Shown here piece by piece: positions 19,435-30,473 of a stretch of 64,000 bases of DNA. Within the stretch, counting starts at the first letter, position 1, and every line of letters starts with the position of its first letter. Under the pieces are notes generated by a model. The model was not told the DNA's origin. It did no database searches and worked only from the letters and a program-made list of their open reading frames with translations. Location of the stretch: NCBI GenBank assembly GCA_030323885.1, contig CM059186.1:166467417-166531416 (forward strand). Reading direction: 5' to 3'. The position numbers and the translations under genes were made by a program. The stretch comes from Branchipolynoe longqiensis (taxonomy: Eukaryota; Annelida; Polychaeta; Phyllodocida; Polynoidae).

Positions 19435-19591
19435 TGTAATATATGCGCAATAGATATCCAGGCACGCGCGGAGAACAAAGGAATATGTTATTGATCACGT
19501 GACAGGGGCATGGGAGCCGCCTGCCTTAGTGCCGGTGAATAAAGTGACTCATTAAGCAGAAATCAAAGCGTTCAGATGTTGTTCTTTCACA
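19435..19591 (+). repeat. 3' LTR of Gypsy element 2
   Basis: Begins TGTAATATATGCGCAATAGA and ends TTCTTTCACA. It is about 157 bp and is collinear with the solo LTR at 41215-41367, including GTGAATAAAGTG (polyadenylation-like). No 5' partner was found upstream. Confidence 0.75.
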
Positions 19592-19670
19592 AGAGTGACT
19601 GGGTGCAGGGGGAGACCCTGGCGGCCCGAGGGGGTCTACGGCTGGTTAAGTCTGCACTTCCACGGTCAGG

Positions 19671-20028
19671 GACCAGGCGGGGTGGCCGAATGAGTAAAGC
19701 GTCCGTCTACTGTTTTGGGAGATCGGGAGATCCAAACCCATGAGTTTGTGGGTTCGAACCCTGGTCGAGTCAAACCAATGTCTTAAAAATGTATACTTGT
19801 CGCTTCCTCGCCTGGCACTTGGCATTATAAGGATAGTGCAAGGACTGGTTGGCTCACTGTCAGGATAACATGACTGAGTGAGATATCAGGTCATGGTGCT
19901 GGCAGCCTGGTTTCCCAGTGGGGCAGCATTATTAAGTGACCATGAGTGCGCACTGTCACAAGTCGGTACCCGTTCTGATATGACCTTAGATGTTGATAGG
20001 ACGTAAAACAACAACAAACAAACAAACC
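19671..20028 (+). mobile_element. tRNA-derived SINE, family 1, full copy
   Basis: The head starts GACCAGG and carries GGGTGGCCGAATGAGTAAAG (A-box region) and GGGTTCGAACCC (B-box). The acceptor-like ends GACCAGG and CCTGGTC pair, and a long variable arm suggests a Ser/Leu-type tRNA. The body includes CACTGTCACAAGTCGGTACC, and the tail is GATAGGACGTAAAACAACAA followed by (CAAA)n. A diverged copy is at 40598-40911 and tail fragments occur at 45585 and 49815. Confidence 0.8.
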
Positions 20029-20168
20029 CACGGTTAGGAGGTTCTGTCGTGTTATGTGATAAATATATCGTTATTATCTATCTTACTTTTGTTTGAAGTA
20101 AATTTGATTTAAAATGATTAACTTAGGAGATATTTGAAGCGTAAACATTACAAATTAATGCTGGCATT

Positions 20169-20358
20169 TCTTTTTCTTTTCTTGAAGATGTATACTGCCT
20201 ATCATGGATAAGTCTGAATAGTCTTGTTTTCACCATTAGACAGTTTGTCCATAGAAAGCCAGAGCCTACACTTTTACCGACCAAAGCGATTTTTAACCTC
20301 CCACACAACACAGACATGATATGAGAGGAACTGACCTTTGATGACGCTGTCAGTTATA
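20169..20358 (-). mobile_element. SINE family 2, copy with head truncated
   Basis: Minus strand. The T-rich start (A-rich tail) TTTCTTTTTCTTTTCTTGAA, the body ACAGTTTGTCcATAGAAAGCC and the block ending CAGTTATACACAGCA are shared with 29504-29831 and 33665-33985. The tRNA head seen in those copies is missing. Confidence 0.7.
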
Positions 20359-20841
20359 CACAGCACGTGTGTCAAAACTCTTGAGCCCACGTTATCTTAA
20401 ATTGATGTAGCATGCCCTTCTATGCAGCAAGGAATGCTTAATAAGTGCACTTGTTTTATAGTTCAAATCTAGGTGGGAATATATTAGCTGTGACTGCGGG
20501 CTTCAGTCAGTGTAGCCAGCGTCTGACGGAGACGATGTTTGACCAGACTCGGCCGACCTCGCGTTGGGTAAACGTCAAACTAAGCCCGCTTAATCTTGTT
20601 TGTGGAGTCCATTTGACGATTCCCACGTGCCTATTGTGAATGCAAATTGAGCTTGCTTAGGTACATAAGAGAGCTCACATATTCCATACATTCGATTCAA
20701 GTCCGGGGAAGTACTCCTGCAAACAGCGGTGTTTGGCGGGGCGCCCGGGGGTTGCGTAACGCCCCCTGGTGTCAGCCAGTGGTGACTTGCACTGTGTCAC
20801 GTGGTCCGGGCGCCACTTCCCATCAAGATGCCAACCTGCCA
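20359..20841. other. Unassigned sequence
   Basis: No coding frame with recognisable content. The right part (20720-20840) is GC-rich and flanks the left end of a TIR element. Confidence 0.3.
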
Positions 20842-21869
20842 GGGCCATATGTATGAGCAACTTTTTATCAGCTCCGGTGTTAATGGCGGGTCCCGGGTTA
20901 TCTAACGCCGGTGTTCCAGATGTGTCAGGGGTATGTATGTGTCCAAAGTGTGGCTGGGTTAGTTAACATATTAGTTATTTAGCAACTTGGGGGGCTTCTC
21001 TGAGCCTGTTACGGTGAGCGCCGCTATTTGCCAATATCGCCGCCGACACATATTCATCGACGGCGTTAATTTCGCTTCGAATTTAGGGTTAATTTAATGA
21101 AATTTCATTATTTGATTATGTAATTCTGTTAAATATGATTGCATTCAATAGATATCGGCCTAATCGGTCCCTAACACTGCCGGGCACCAGCGAGCCATGT
21201 TATTCCTGAGCCTGTAGCCGGCGAGCACCGCTATTGACACCATCGCTGCCGTTTCGGTGGCCGGGAACCAGCAGCCTTAGTGGTGAGCCTGTAGCCAGCG
21301 AGCACTGCTATTTGTTTAGTTTACATTCGTCAATTCGACACTATTAATATCACCGCCAATGCGATGGCAGCGTTAATAACGGTTCGAATTTAGGGTTAAA
21401 TTGATAAAATTTCACTTATTGCGTTTGTAATTCTGTTAAATATGATCACATTGAATAGATTTGGGCCTAATATATTGCCGCCGATGCAGCGGAGTTCTGG
21501 CAGTATGGATATCGACGTCGCTACGGTGGCGGTGATTTGTTTAGTTTACATTCATCGATTCGACAATATGAATTACACCGTCAATGCGGCAGCAGCGTTA
21601 CTAATGGTTCGATTTTAGGGTTAATTTGATTCAATTTCACTTATTGCGTATGTAATTCTGTTAAATACGATCACATTGAATAGATTTGGGCATAATCGGT
21701 CCCTAACATCGACTTTAAGCTTGAGATGGGTTGGGGTTAGCGTAGATGGCTTTAAACTCGCGGTGTTCGTCTAACGCCGACACATACATTCAGAGTTTTC
21801 GCCGCTAACCCGGTAAACCTGCCGAAAACCAGCTTCGCCGCGCTAACCCCGACTCATACATATGGCCCC
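20842..21869. mobile_element. 1-kb TIR element with internal repeats (MITE-B copy 1)
   Basis: The left end GGGCCATATGTATGAGCAAC and the right end GACTCATACATATGGCCCC are inverted repeats. The interior has three to four diverged subrepeats of about 170-250 bp, each with GTTTACATTCRTCGATTCGA, GGGTTAATTTGAT and TAATTCTGTTAAATATGATC. A 714-bp relative lies at 57131-57844. No frame codes for a transposase, and no clear target duplication was seen. Confidence 0.75.
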
Positions 21870-22440
21870 AGTAGTTCACTCTGATTGATTTGTTTCTCCG
21901 CTGATTTGCTTCCTAAAGCAGCAGCTGACCCAGTTATCGGCACATTGTCACATTTCTCATGGAGCTCTGCAACTTGTCAACATAGGCTAGTCTAGATACG
22001 AATACATTAAATCCCCATAAATGAGGACTGCACGGAATTATGAATTCTCCTCGCGGTCTGCCATTAGTGGTCTACCGGCAGTCTGTGTTGACCGGTCATT
22101 GCAAGCCTACAATAACTAGAGCACATTGTGCATGTTAACCTAACATGGATAATTCGCTGGCAGGGATAGGCCCCACCTGACTGAGCTAATCCGACTCCAC
22201 CCTCCATCAAAGAACACCCATACACACAACGCTGATGGCGCCACCTAGCATATAGGACAAACCTCCCCCACCCTTACGGGAGGAGACGCCCCCCCCCACC
22301 TTCCACCAAAACACCATGTGACCAGCCCGAATCAGACCTGCCTCCACGGTCACAACTCCTCCAGCTGCCGTCCCGATAACACTACCACCTTCCTTTACTC
22401 ATTCACCACGCCACGCAATGTAACGCCAAGCAACGGTAAA
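21870..22440. other. Sequence upstream of the DIRS-like gag
   Basis: No gene recognised. It becomes C/A-rich toward the gag start and may be element leader sequence. Confidence 0.3.
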
Positions 22441-23777
22441 ATGCCAACCCCACTGAAGTCAGCTCGCAATGCTGCGAAGAAAAACAACAAAAGTAACACA
22501 CCTAAAGGGCGGGGATGCCCGAGGACGAGCAAACAAGGAGGGGACGAGATGGCGAGCAGCACACACGATGCACGCAACATCCCCAACACGAGCGACTCAG
22601 TGCGAGCGGGGCCGTCAACCCACGCGCTGTCACAACAACTGTCACAGCAGCCCTCGCAACCCATGGAGACCCACGCCGGGCTTGGTAATGGCATCCTGGA
22701 GGCAATACAGACAATGATGAGCAACCAGATGAAGGATCTACGCGCGGACATTCTCGCAACCGTGGATGCCAGCCTTGACACTAACACGGGGCACAACAGA
22801 CGAGCACCGGAGGAGACACCACGTGGCTTGGCGGCCATGACACCCACGCCCGGCCCACAGGCTGGCCCTAGCCCAGCCGGCCAACCGACGCCGCCACCGA
22901 TACCACGGGCGGTGGCAACGGATGCCACACTCCAACAACAACACTCAACTGTACCCGCGACGCATCCTACCCTGAACAACGCCATGCACTTCAGTGATGC
23001 ATACACGGAGGATCGTGACATACTGGCAGGGTACGGGCAAGCGACGCCTGAGTATGAGAAAAACGCTGATCGCACAGACGTGATCAACGACCTCCTTGCA
23101 GCAGCCGGAACAGCGCTCGGGAGAAAACGAGGTAAACCCAAATTCCTTCCCCATCTATATGTCATTCGTGGTACTAAGCGGGAGAAGGTAGGCCTGGGCG
23201 AAGCCACATGGCCTGAATACTGTGCGGCACTGTTCAGGATGGGGAAGGACGCAGCAGTCCCCCACCTGGAAAGCGCCGATACTTGAACACCACCACCAAC
23301 TGATGACCATGGCATCCATCTGGGACTGGTCGCCTCCCACTCGGGTGGGCCGACCAATACGCTATAAAAGACGTTCAAAGGGATGCATGCGTGGTGGGCA
23401 CTCGCATGCCGACAAAACAGACACAACGCTCTGCATACACTGGCAGAAAAACCAACGCATACGCCACAAACAACACTGGAGAGACAAAATCTGACTTTAG
23501 CAAGGAGACAGACGGAAAGCCCTGCCACACATGGAACTGGGGCAATGACTGCGGGTTTACAGCATCACACGGACAGCACCCCGATCGGAAAGCCAACATA
23601 TGCGCATGGTGCGCAAATAAATATCACAGATCCAACAACCACCTTCCTTTACCCACCCACCCACACCTCAAAAGAATGAGTAACGGAAGGGTTAAGGGCT
23701 CGGTTACGGCCAGGACCACCAGCACTGGGACACATAACAAAAAGGGGAGGGGATATAACGAACAAACATCTGACTAG
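22441..23777 (+). pseudogene. DIRS-type YR retroelement gag, frameshifted
   Basis: The likely start is ATG 22441 (MPTPLKSARNAAKK, A at -3). The N-terminus is basic and low-complexity (S/T/P/Q-rich). A helix EAIQTMMSNQMKDLRADILA follows, then a Pro-rich linker. The conserved C-terminal part then begins: FLPHLYVIRGTKREK, WPEYCAALFRM. The frame shifts at about 23283, where LEHHHQLMTMASIWDWSP continues, and again near 23390. The last part has CHTWNWGNDC and ICAWCANKYHRSNNH, the CxxxN-G-C...H...CxxC...H layout typical of DIRS gag zinc fingers. There is no RT or recombinase attached before the Ngaro left end at 23990. Non-functional. Confidence 0.7.
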
Positions 23778-23989
23778 CATCCTGAAAAAACTGTCGAACA
23801 TAAATGTAAACAAGAAAAATGAAATAAACCACTATATGTACACCTGTCTCCGCATTAGTGAATTACTGAACTACTGCAGGTGCGAAGGAACTTACCAGCC
23901 CAGTAACCAGGGCACAACATGCGTTTGTATATTAACGGTTCCCATGTTCTCTATTTGTTAAATATAATAGAAAATGATCATAGTTATAT

Positions 23990-24201
23990 GTGATATATAA
24001 ATTATTATATGAGTATAAAGGGGCAGAGCAGGCTTGTGATATTATGTTTTGTATCTATTTGTGCATGCTATTTATTGTCCACGGGTGGTCTATTGTGCCA
24101 TTTGCTGCGGGCTAGATTTGCTAGGCGAGGCTGGCACCACCACCACCTATTCGCGCGCCATTCATACAGTGTAGGCGTCACATGAGCACCACATTTTAAA
24201 C
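23990..24201 (+). repeat. Ngaro terminal repeat A1
   Basis: Starts GTGATATATAAATTATTATA and passes GAGTATAAAGGGGCAGAGC, CCACGGGTGGTC, GCTAGGCGAGGCTGGC and GTGTAGGCGTCACATGAGC. It matches A2 (split at 34926/40305) with point differences and small indels; about 30 bp around GGGGCAGAGC are absent from A2. Confidence 0.8.
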
Positions 24202-24520
24202 TGGGAGGGCACGTGTGTTGCCGCTAAGTGCCAGGATAGTGTTCGAGAGTCTTCTGTTGTCTTGGATTATGCCAATAGATTTCTGGTAGGTGAATTCCGG
24301 AACAGAGTTCAGCTTGTTTCCGTCAACCATGATCTCCTCCTCTCGGGTTCTTGTAGAGTTGGGTTGGTACAGCACCTCCATCTTCTTGATGTTAATCTTC
24401 AGGCGAAAATTCTTTGATGCATCGGAGAAAGCATCCACTATTTTATGGATCTCTTCAGCAGAGTGGGCAACCAGTGCACTGTCATCTGCGAATAGCAGCT
24501 CTCTCACCAGTATCTGAGTA
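24196..24520 (-). pseudogene. LINE reverse transcriptase fragment
   Basis: Minus-strand frame with LLFADDSALVAHSAEEIHKI (FADD active-site motif), NFRLKINIKKMEVLYQP and EEEIMVDGNKLNSVPEFTY. This is a typical non-LTR RT segment ending near the YLGS block. It is a fragment of about 100 codons, with no tail or other domain, lying between Ngaro A1 and gag. Probably a different LINE family from the CR1-like copies. Confidence 0.75.
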
Positions 24521-24870
24521 GTCTTGGTCTTTCATGAAAGCTGCCTGCAAAAGTGTTGAGGTGCTGCTGGCTTTTGCAAGTTACCAGCGGCACTCTCTTG
24601 GGGAGCAAATAGAGGTTTCACACCGGCAAGAACATGTCAAGACAGGCGCAAAACTATTTGTCCCTGCAGTGGCTGGTCGGGAGATGTTGGGAGTTCCATA
24701 CATCAACCGCCCTTAATGCTGCCACAGTGACATGGTTTTCTGTTTAGAGTTTGCTCCCTTAGCCTTCGGTTCTGTCGAGAACCTGTACCACAAGGCAGTG
24801 GTTTACAACTCTGCAGGGCAGGGGCGTCAAACTCCCTGAGGTATTGCTATACCTGCAATACCTGCATACA
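24521..24870. other. Unassigned segment between A1 and the Ngaro gag
   Basis: A 60-codon open frame (24534-24716) contains no motif I recognise. The equivalent span in the older Ngaro copy (816-2106) shows no similarity by eye, so this may be inserted material. Confidence 0.25.
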
Positions 24871-24879
24871 TGTCAGGAT

Positions 24880-25433
24880 ATTCTACATACGGCCATTCAC
24901 ACCGGCGGTCCCAAGATGGCCGGTAAGGTGGCGATCATCAAGTAGTGGCTCAAACACCAGCGCCAAGAGAAAAGTGAGAAGTAAGTGGTCACTGAAATGG
25001 CATCTGGAGTTGAAAAGGGATGTCAGAAAGTTGAACTGTCATGAGATTGTGTGTGCGACACCCGCTTGGGCATTAGAGATTCCCTCCATGTCGTTGCAAG
25101 ACCCCAGAGCCCTGCCAGAGCATATTTATTTTATTTCTCATAGGGCCCGACAAAATGAGCATTTGGACAGTGCACATGCAGATTACGATTTGTGTATAAC
25201 GAAGCTGGCAGAGAAGAAGTGGTTTGAATCATTCTCGAGTGCACACACAGGGAAGAGCATATTGCATTTCAGACATGAGGGAAGTAGGCAGAAAAAAAGA
25301 TACCAGTGCGGCACAGGAGGAGGTAAGCTGAATATGGCTTGCTATGCCTGGAACAGCGAGCAGGGAGGAAGGAGGAAGATTGCAGGTACAAACATAAGTG
25401 TTCTGAATGTGGAGGGAAAGGACATAAGCATGT
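24880..25433 (+). pseudogene. Ngaro gag, C-terminal part, split by a gag-only unit
   Basis: Homologous to the gag at 2107-2814: GYSTYGHS, an S-rich linker (one frame change near 24925), then VRSKWSLKWHLELKRDVRKL, LNCHEIVCAT, EHIYFISHRAR, and continuing beyond it with KWFESFSSAHTGKS. A further frame change near 25365 precedes a zinc-finger region CRYKHKCSECGGKGHKHV, interrupted after base 25433. The coding sequence resumes at 28083, and across the gap the spacing is CX2CX4HX4C. The SNP-like frame breaks make it non-functional. Confidence 0.8.
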
Positions 25434-26699
25434 GATGCGCGAAAAGGAAGAAGGCAAGGCGGAAGTGGAAAAAAGGAGGCGTTTATTGGGACGCCTCTGG
25501 CAACAGAGGGTAACAGGGCAACAGTGAGGAGGCTCATGAGGAGCAACAGTACAAAGGTAAAAAGCAAGTAAGGCTCATGAGGAGCAAAGAACAGTGAATA
25601 AGCTATATCAGGGGCTCATAAGGAGCAACGGTCAGAGTGGTGATATGAGTTCATGTGAGGGGGGGGGCGCCGAGGAGCCCTCCACCAGCTGTCGGAGAAG
25701 AGAAGATAAGTAAAGAAAGTTGGGTGGGTGGGTGGAGGAAAAGGCAGAGCGCGGAGGAGGGCTGGAAGGCGAATGACTGAGGGAGGCCGGCGGGCGGCCT
25801 TATAAGGGAGGGCAGGATGGCATGTTCTTGCCGGTAGTCACTAGGCACACCTTGGCGCGGAGGAGGGCTGGAAGGCGAATGACTGAGGGAGGCCGGCGGG
25901 CGGCCTTATAAGGGAAGGAAGAAGGCAAGGCGTAAGTGGAAAAAAGGAGGCGTTTATTGGGACGCCTCTGGCAACAAAGGGTAACAGGGCAACAGTGAGG
26001 AGGCTCATGAGGAGCAACAGTAAAAAGCAAGTAAGGCTCATGAGGAGCAAAGAACAGTGAATAAGCTATATCAGGGGCTCATAAGGAGCAAAGGTCAGAG
26101 TGGTGATATGAGTTCATGTGAGGGGGGGGGGCGCCGAGGAGCCCTCCACCAAAATGGAGGAGAGGGCTCGAGGCGCGCCCGAGGCGGGGGCCCGAGGCGT
26201 AGGCCGCGTCTGAGGTCAGGGCCTGGGCCGGGGTAGCGCGGGAGGGATTCCCAAGCGAGGCTTGGGCGGGGTTCTTGGCCGACGCTGGGGAAGTTGAAGG
26301 TCTGGGTGTGATGATGTGTCCGAGGCCTACGTGGACAGGGAGCGGGCGGCCAAAAGGGGAGGCCCACTCCTTGTGGGGCTGCGGTGAGGAGGTCCGGCGA
26401 GGGTCGAGCAGGGGGGCAGCGACATCCTCAGGGCTGGGCGGGGGTCGGGGTCGGGTCGGGCGGGTTGATGAAGGCGGTGTCGTGATGGTCGGCGGCTGTG
26501 CTGTCTGGGGAGGGTTCCTCGTGAGGCTGGGCTGTGTCTGGGGCGTGAGGTGCGAGGTGATGGCCCCCGGCTCTGTCTGGGCGGTGTTTCGGTCGGTGGT
26601 CGCTGGGGGGTTGTCGGTGGTGGTCACGGGGTTGTCGGCAGTGGTGTGGGTGAGGCGCCGGGGAGGGCCCCCCGGGCCGGCCAGGGGGGGGGGGGCGGC

Positions 26700-27777
26700 G
26701 GATCAACAATCCGCCGAGCATCATGAGGATGCGCCGTACGTTGGCGCATACGTGCCGGTGTTTGTTCCCCTCCTCGCCGTGGGCCTCCCCGACGGGGGCC
26801 CGATCGCACGAGGCGGGGTCACGGTTCCAGGCGGGGCAGGGGGCCCCGTGAGTCTGCCTGTCGTAGGCGATGCTGGTGTCGACTTAGGCCCGGGGCAGGT
26901 GTGCGCCTCGGGGAGAATCCTCGCCTCGGGGGGCTGGTGCTGCCGGGGCGGCTTGGGTGAGGGCGGCGGGCGTGGTGAGGGAGTCCATCCTCAGCATGTT
27001 GAGGGCAACTGGATCGTGCCATCCGTGGGGGAGCCTCCCGTCCGCTATCCAGGTAAAAATGGTTTCGGAATAACGGCGGACGGTAGGCCACGGATGCATG
27101 AGGTTGTCCCTCATCACGGTGAGGTGGTGGTGGTGGAGGCCCTGGACGGAGTTGGCGGGGAAGGCTGGATGGCTGACCAGGGTGAGGAGGGCGAGGTTGT
27201 ACTCATCCTTGGTAGCCTCGCCCCTCTTCACCGACTTCCGTTCAGGGCCCCTCTCCACCAGGTCCGAGGGGAAGATGTAGTCACTAGGCACACCTTGGCG
27301 CCTGACGGTGTGTTGCGCCTCGGCGGAGGCCAGCATTTCGCGGACGGCGTCGGCCGCGGATGCTGGGGTGTGCTCGACCGCGTCCTGGAGGTATGCGGGG
27401 GGCGGAGCGGGGGCGGCTTGAGCGGTGAGGCGGCTGTAGCGTTCGTATTGGGGGTGTACTGCCCCCGGCAGAGTCGCTTGAGGTGGCGGCGGGGGACGGG
27501 TCCCGGCCGCGGCGCGCGCCCGAGGTGCCTGCGGGGGGCTCTCCAGTGCTCCTTGGGGGCCCCCCGACTCGAGGGCGTCCATGCGGGTGGTGAGGTGGTG
27601 GAGGGCCGCGAGGATCGCAGCCGTCTCGTTGCCCGAGGGGTGGTCCGAGGGCGCCGAGGGAGACGCCGGGGCCGTAGACGGTGAGGAGCCTCCCGGCGAG
27701 CCCGAGGAGGGTCCCGGCGTGGCCATGACGGTTGTTCGGGAGCTCTTGCGGCCCTTGCCCTTTCCGTGTCCGGGCAT
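26700..27777 (-). pseudogene. DIRS-type gag in unit 1
   Basis: Minus strand from ATG 27777-27775 (MPGHGKGKGRKSSRTT). The N-terminus is S/P-rich. A helix ETAAILAALHHLTTRMDALE follows, then a Pro-rich linker and the conserved domain: HPQYERYSRLTAQ, SDYIFPSDLVERG, KRGEATKDEYNLALLTLVSH, YSETIFTWIADGRLPHGWHD and LNMLRMDSLT. A stop (TAA where unit 3 has CAA) lies at about 26884. Beyond it, the zinc-finger region CDRAPVGEAHGE...HRHVC is degenerate compared with unit 3. Such gags package element RNA in YR retroelements. The TATA-like CCTTATAAGG at 27900 lies about 120 bp upstream. Confidence 0.75.
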
Positions 27778-27899
27778 GCTGGAGCGGTCCGAGGAGATGC
27801 AGCGGTCCGAGGTGAAGCAGCGGTGGTGGATAGCCAAGAGGAAAAGGCAGAGCGCGGAGGAGGGCTGGAAGGCGAATGACTGAGGGAGGCCGGCGGGCG

Positions 27900-27909
27900 G
27901 CCTTATAAG
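27900..27909 (-). promoter_or_regulatory. TATA-like box of the unit 1 gag
   Basis: CCTTATAAGG is palindromic and conserved in all units (25798, 25908, 30828, 33070). It lies upstream of the gag ATG in units 1 and 3. Confidence 0.4.
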
Positions 27910-28082
27910 GGAGGGCAGGAGGGCGGTGGCAGGGAGGTGCGAAAGCAGCGGGCCGGGAGAGGGCGAGGAAGAAAGCTGAGGGGCGGACGTCGCGCGAGGT
28001 GCGAATGCTGCGCGACGACCGGGGAGGCGGGGGGAGGGTCTCTTCCTCTCCACGCATCAAGCGCAATGCTCGCATTACGACC

Positions 28083-28904
28083 AACCTGTAAAGACTGACC
28101 GAGTGATGGTATGGCAACGTTGCGGGCACAACCAGAGGGGCTCAGACGAATGGTGTGCACCCACTGAAGCGGAAACAAATACACAGGTAAAACAGCTGTT
28201 TGTCACGGATAGCCTGTCCGTGACGCAGCCAACTGGCGAGAGTGCACACGGTGGTGCTCTAATTACCAAGTGCCAACGACCCGTTGATGGTTGATGGGAG
28301 GGGGGGCTATTGAGAACACAACATGGGACAAAGAGTCTTGTCAGGCAATGTTGGACACATGTGTGTGGAAGCCTAGGGGCAGCATAAGCGAATGGTGATT
28401 CACGGAGAGGCGATGGGACTGAGCTGCCCAGGATATGGGGTGTGAGATGTCAACAGGACAGTATCGGCCGCCCGGGAGTATTGGATGTCGTAACTCGGTA
28501 TACTGAGCACACTGTGAATTGTGAGGCCATTGTGTCTGAATGGCAAGCCGACAAACAATGGACTGAGGTATGTAGGGCAGTGGCCCAGGCAGGCTATGGT
28601 GGTTTCCTCTCGTAGCACCAAGGTGGTGCCGGGCGGCTCCAGGTATCAGTGAGAGAGGAGAGTGACACTGCATGTCACACTTTCACTGTTGACAATAGCT
28701 GCTTGCACGGCACTTGTGTGTGTGAGTTAGGTGGAATGACTTGCCAATTAAAACCTTGCTGGTTTTTTTTCAGAAGCGTTTTGTAGAACTGACATTGACG
28801 TTGATGCACTGTTTATTCTCTAGGGTATTGGCTTTGGTTCCCGAGTTGTCGATGAAAATTGTGATGTTACTAATGACATAACCAGAGATAGGAGGAAGTC
28901 GAAA
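28083..28904 (+). other. Decayed Ngaro gag tail and gag-pol junction
   Basis: The first codons (ACC TGT) complete the zinc knuckle begun before 25433. The rest has many stops in all frames. It probably represents the gag C-terminus and the N-terminal pol region, but I cannot assign blocks. Confidence 0.4.
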
Positions 28905-30060
28905 TGGGAGAGAGGGATTATAGAGAGCCGGCTTCAGGTAGAGCTGGAGAGTGGTATTTTAATCAAAGTCGATACCCCTCTGGTGTGTGTGCACGTAATC
29001 TTTGTAGTGCCTAAGGATGATGGGGGGGGGGGGGGAGTGTGATTGATTGCAGCAAGCTTAAGGGGGAGAACCTTAATAATTACACTGTCAGTGTTGCTCC
29101 TAGTTTTAAGTATATGGGATTAGACGATATAGTGGAGTTGTTAGAAAGGAATGACCATCTGGCAAGCATCAACATTAAGGATGCCTACCGGGCAGTCCAT
29201 ATACAACCTCAGCATGGGACACGACAAGTGCTTCGCTGGTTGTTTGATGGGGATGGCTTAGTGAGACCTATTTGATGGATGGGAGGCTCTGCATGGGCCT
29301 CTCATTTAGCCCATATATATTTTACAGAATATCAAATTTTATTGTTCGCTGTCTGGGGAGGGAGGGTGTGAATAGGGTCATCAATTACCTTGACGACTTC
29401 TTATTATTGGCACTATGGAGGATCAGACTAGGGGTTTCCAGTAACGCATCATAGCAATTTTGCGGACACTCAGTTTTTTTTTTTAGTTTTAAGAACCTCA
29501 TATGCCATACTATTTTTTTTTGGTCCATTAGTTGTTTAAGCAGGGGAAATTTCAGTCATAGACGACTGGTCTTCCTCATCCTTCCACTGCTGGTCGATAG
29601 AAAGCCTGAGCCTACACTTTTACCGACCCAAGGGATTTTTAACCTCCGACACCACATAGACATGGTATGAGAGCAACTGGCCTTTGATGACGCTGTAAGT
29701 TATACACAGCGGTGGAAATCCAAATTGGCAGAGCTGGGGGCACGGGGAATCGAACCGCCGACCCTCAAATTAGGAGTCTGACCTAGAAAAAAGTCAGACA
29801 CTCTAACCACTCTGCCACAGAGAACACCACTATTAGTTTTAAGAAACTCATATCCCCTGCGAGGAAGATTAGATTTTTGGGAATTGATGTGAATTCGGAG
29901 AGTTTGGAACTCACTTTCCCTGAGGACAAATAATCTACACCAGACACTGCAGTCGTTTAGGGCCGCAAAGAAGCCACACGTAGGGAACTGGAAAGTCTCG
30001 CGGGTCACCGAACTCACTGCGCTAGGAGTATTACTATTAGGGGGGGGCACACTTTTAGTA
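28905..30060 (+). pseudogene. Ngaro reverse transcriptase, interrupted by a SINE
   Basis: Blocks in order: LESGILIKVDTPLVCVHVIF VVPKDDG (about 28945-29020), a poly-G run that breaks the frame at 29022, DCSKLKGENLNNYT, NDHLASINIKDAYRAVHIQP (first Asp region), RLCMGLSFSPYIFYRISNF and VINYLDDFLLL (active site, 29386-29400). After the SINE (29504-29831) come ISPARKIRFLGIDVNSES and LELTLPEDK followed by a stop. GLSFSPYIF and YLDDF are typical of Ngaro/DIRS RTs and distinct from Gypsy. At least three frame breaks are present. Confidence 0.85.
29504..29831 (-). mobile_element. SINE family 2, full copy inserted in the Ngaro RT
   Basis: Minus strand. A tRNA-like head (29825 down to about 29735) has GTGGCAGAGTGGTTAGAGTG (A-box) and GGTTCGATTCC (B-box), a Ser/Leu-type layout with a long variable arm. 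The body ends in a T-rich stretch on the plus strand. The target sequence TTAGTTTTAAGAA-CTCATAT is present on both sides (29482-29503 and 29832-29853), a long duplication typical of LINE-mobilised SINEs. Removal gives continuous RT homology. Confidence 0.8.
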
Positions 30061-30473
30061 GCGTATTTATGATCTGATTAGAGACCTTAATAGATTGAAT
30101 GGCGGTTAAGGGACAACATCAGCTGGTGGGCCACATTTGCATCTAAGTTTAACGGGAAGGCGGGGATGCTTGTTAAATTTGCTGCCATTGGATCAGTTTA
30201 TAGTAATGCGTCAAACTGGGGACTCGGTGCAATGCATGGGAGTAGACGCATGGCAATGACTGGTTGGTGGCAGTGTTTGAAGCTGAGGAGGATGGAGTGC
30301 TGAAGCGTAAGGTGGGCCACCATTATATTAGGCTGCCTGGAGAGGTACGAGACGAGTATATAAATGTGAAGGAGATGAGCGGGGTTATGGAGGGAGCTCG
30401 CTTCTGGGCCTCAGGTTGGACCGACACTGAGATTATTTTTATTACCGACAGTGCCATAGTTCAGGTGGCTCTT
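30061..30473 (+). pseudogene. Ngaro RNase H, left part
   Basis: Open stretch with SVYSNASNWGLGAMHGSR-like sequence (about 30195-30245, first catalytic region) and, in the frame ending at 30473, YINVKEMSGVMEGARFWASG (Glu region) and EIIFITDSAIVQVAL (Asp region). It is cut exactly after the CTT codon at 30471-30473 and resumes at 33255. Confidence 0.8.

Larger units (their letters stand above)
16525..19591 (+). mobile_element. Decayed Gypsy retrotransposon (pol and 3' LTR)
   Basis: Order: RT fragment (about 16530-17120), RNase H (17124-17243 and 17619-17870), integrase (18036-18850), polypurine tract and 3' LTR (19435-19591). Multiple frameshifts and stops are present. The 5' part (LTR, gag, protease) is absent in the window; the Harbinger element lies immediately upstream of the RT homology. 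A small TIR element interrupts RNase H. Confidence 0.8.
25434..28082 (-). mobile_element. Gag-only YR-type (DIRS-like) unit 1, composite
   Basis: Starts GATGCGCGAAAAGGAAGAAG and ends CTCGCATTACGACC, the same ends as units 2 and 3. The gag is on the minus strand. No RT, RNase H or recombinase is present. The left 480 bp are a second, partial unit: at about 25914 the left-end sequence AAGGAAGAAGGCAAGGCG restarts, preceded by a stray 25-bp piece (TAGTCACTAGGCACACCTTG) that belongs inside the gag (27279-27303). Flanks GCATGT and AACCTG carry no target duplication. Confidence 0.75.

Noticed and set aside
22395..23528. 377-codon minus-strand frame
   Set aside because: Antisense of the gag-like frame at 22441-23286, whose plus-strand product has the gag and zinc-finger blocks.
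26275..27684. 469-codon plus-strand frame
   Set aside because: It is the antisense of the GC-rich DIRS-type gag in unit 1, which has recognisable conserved blocks on the minus strand.
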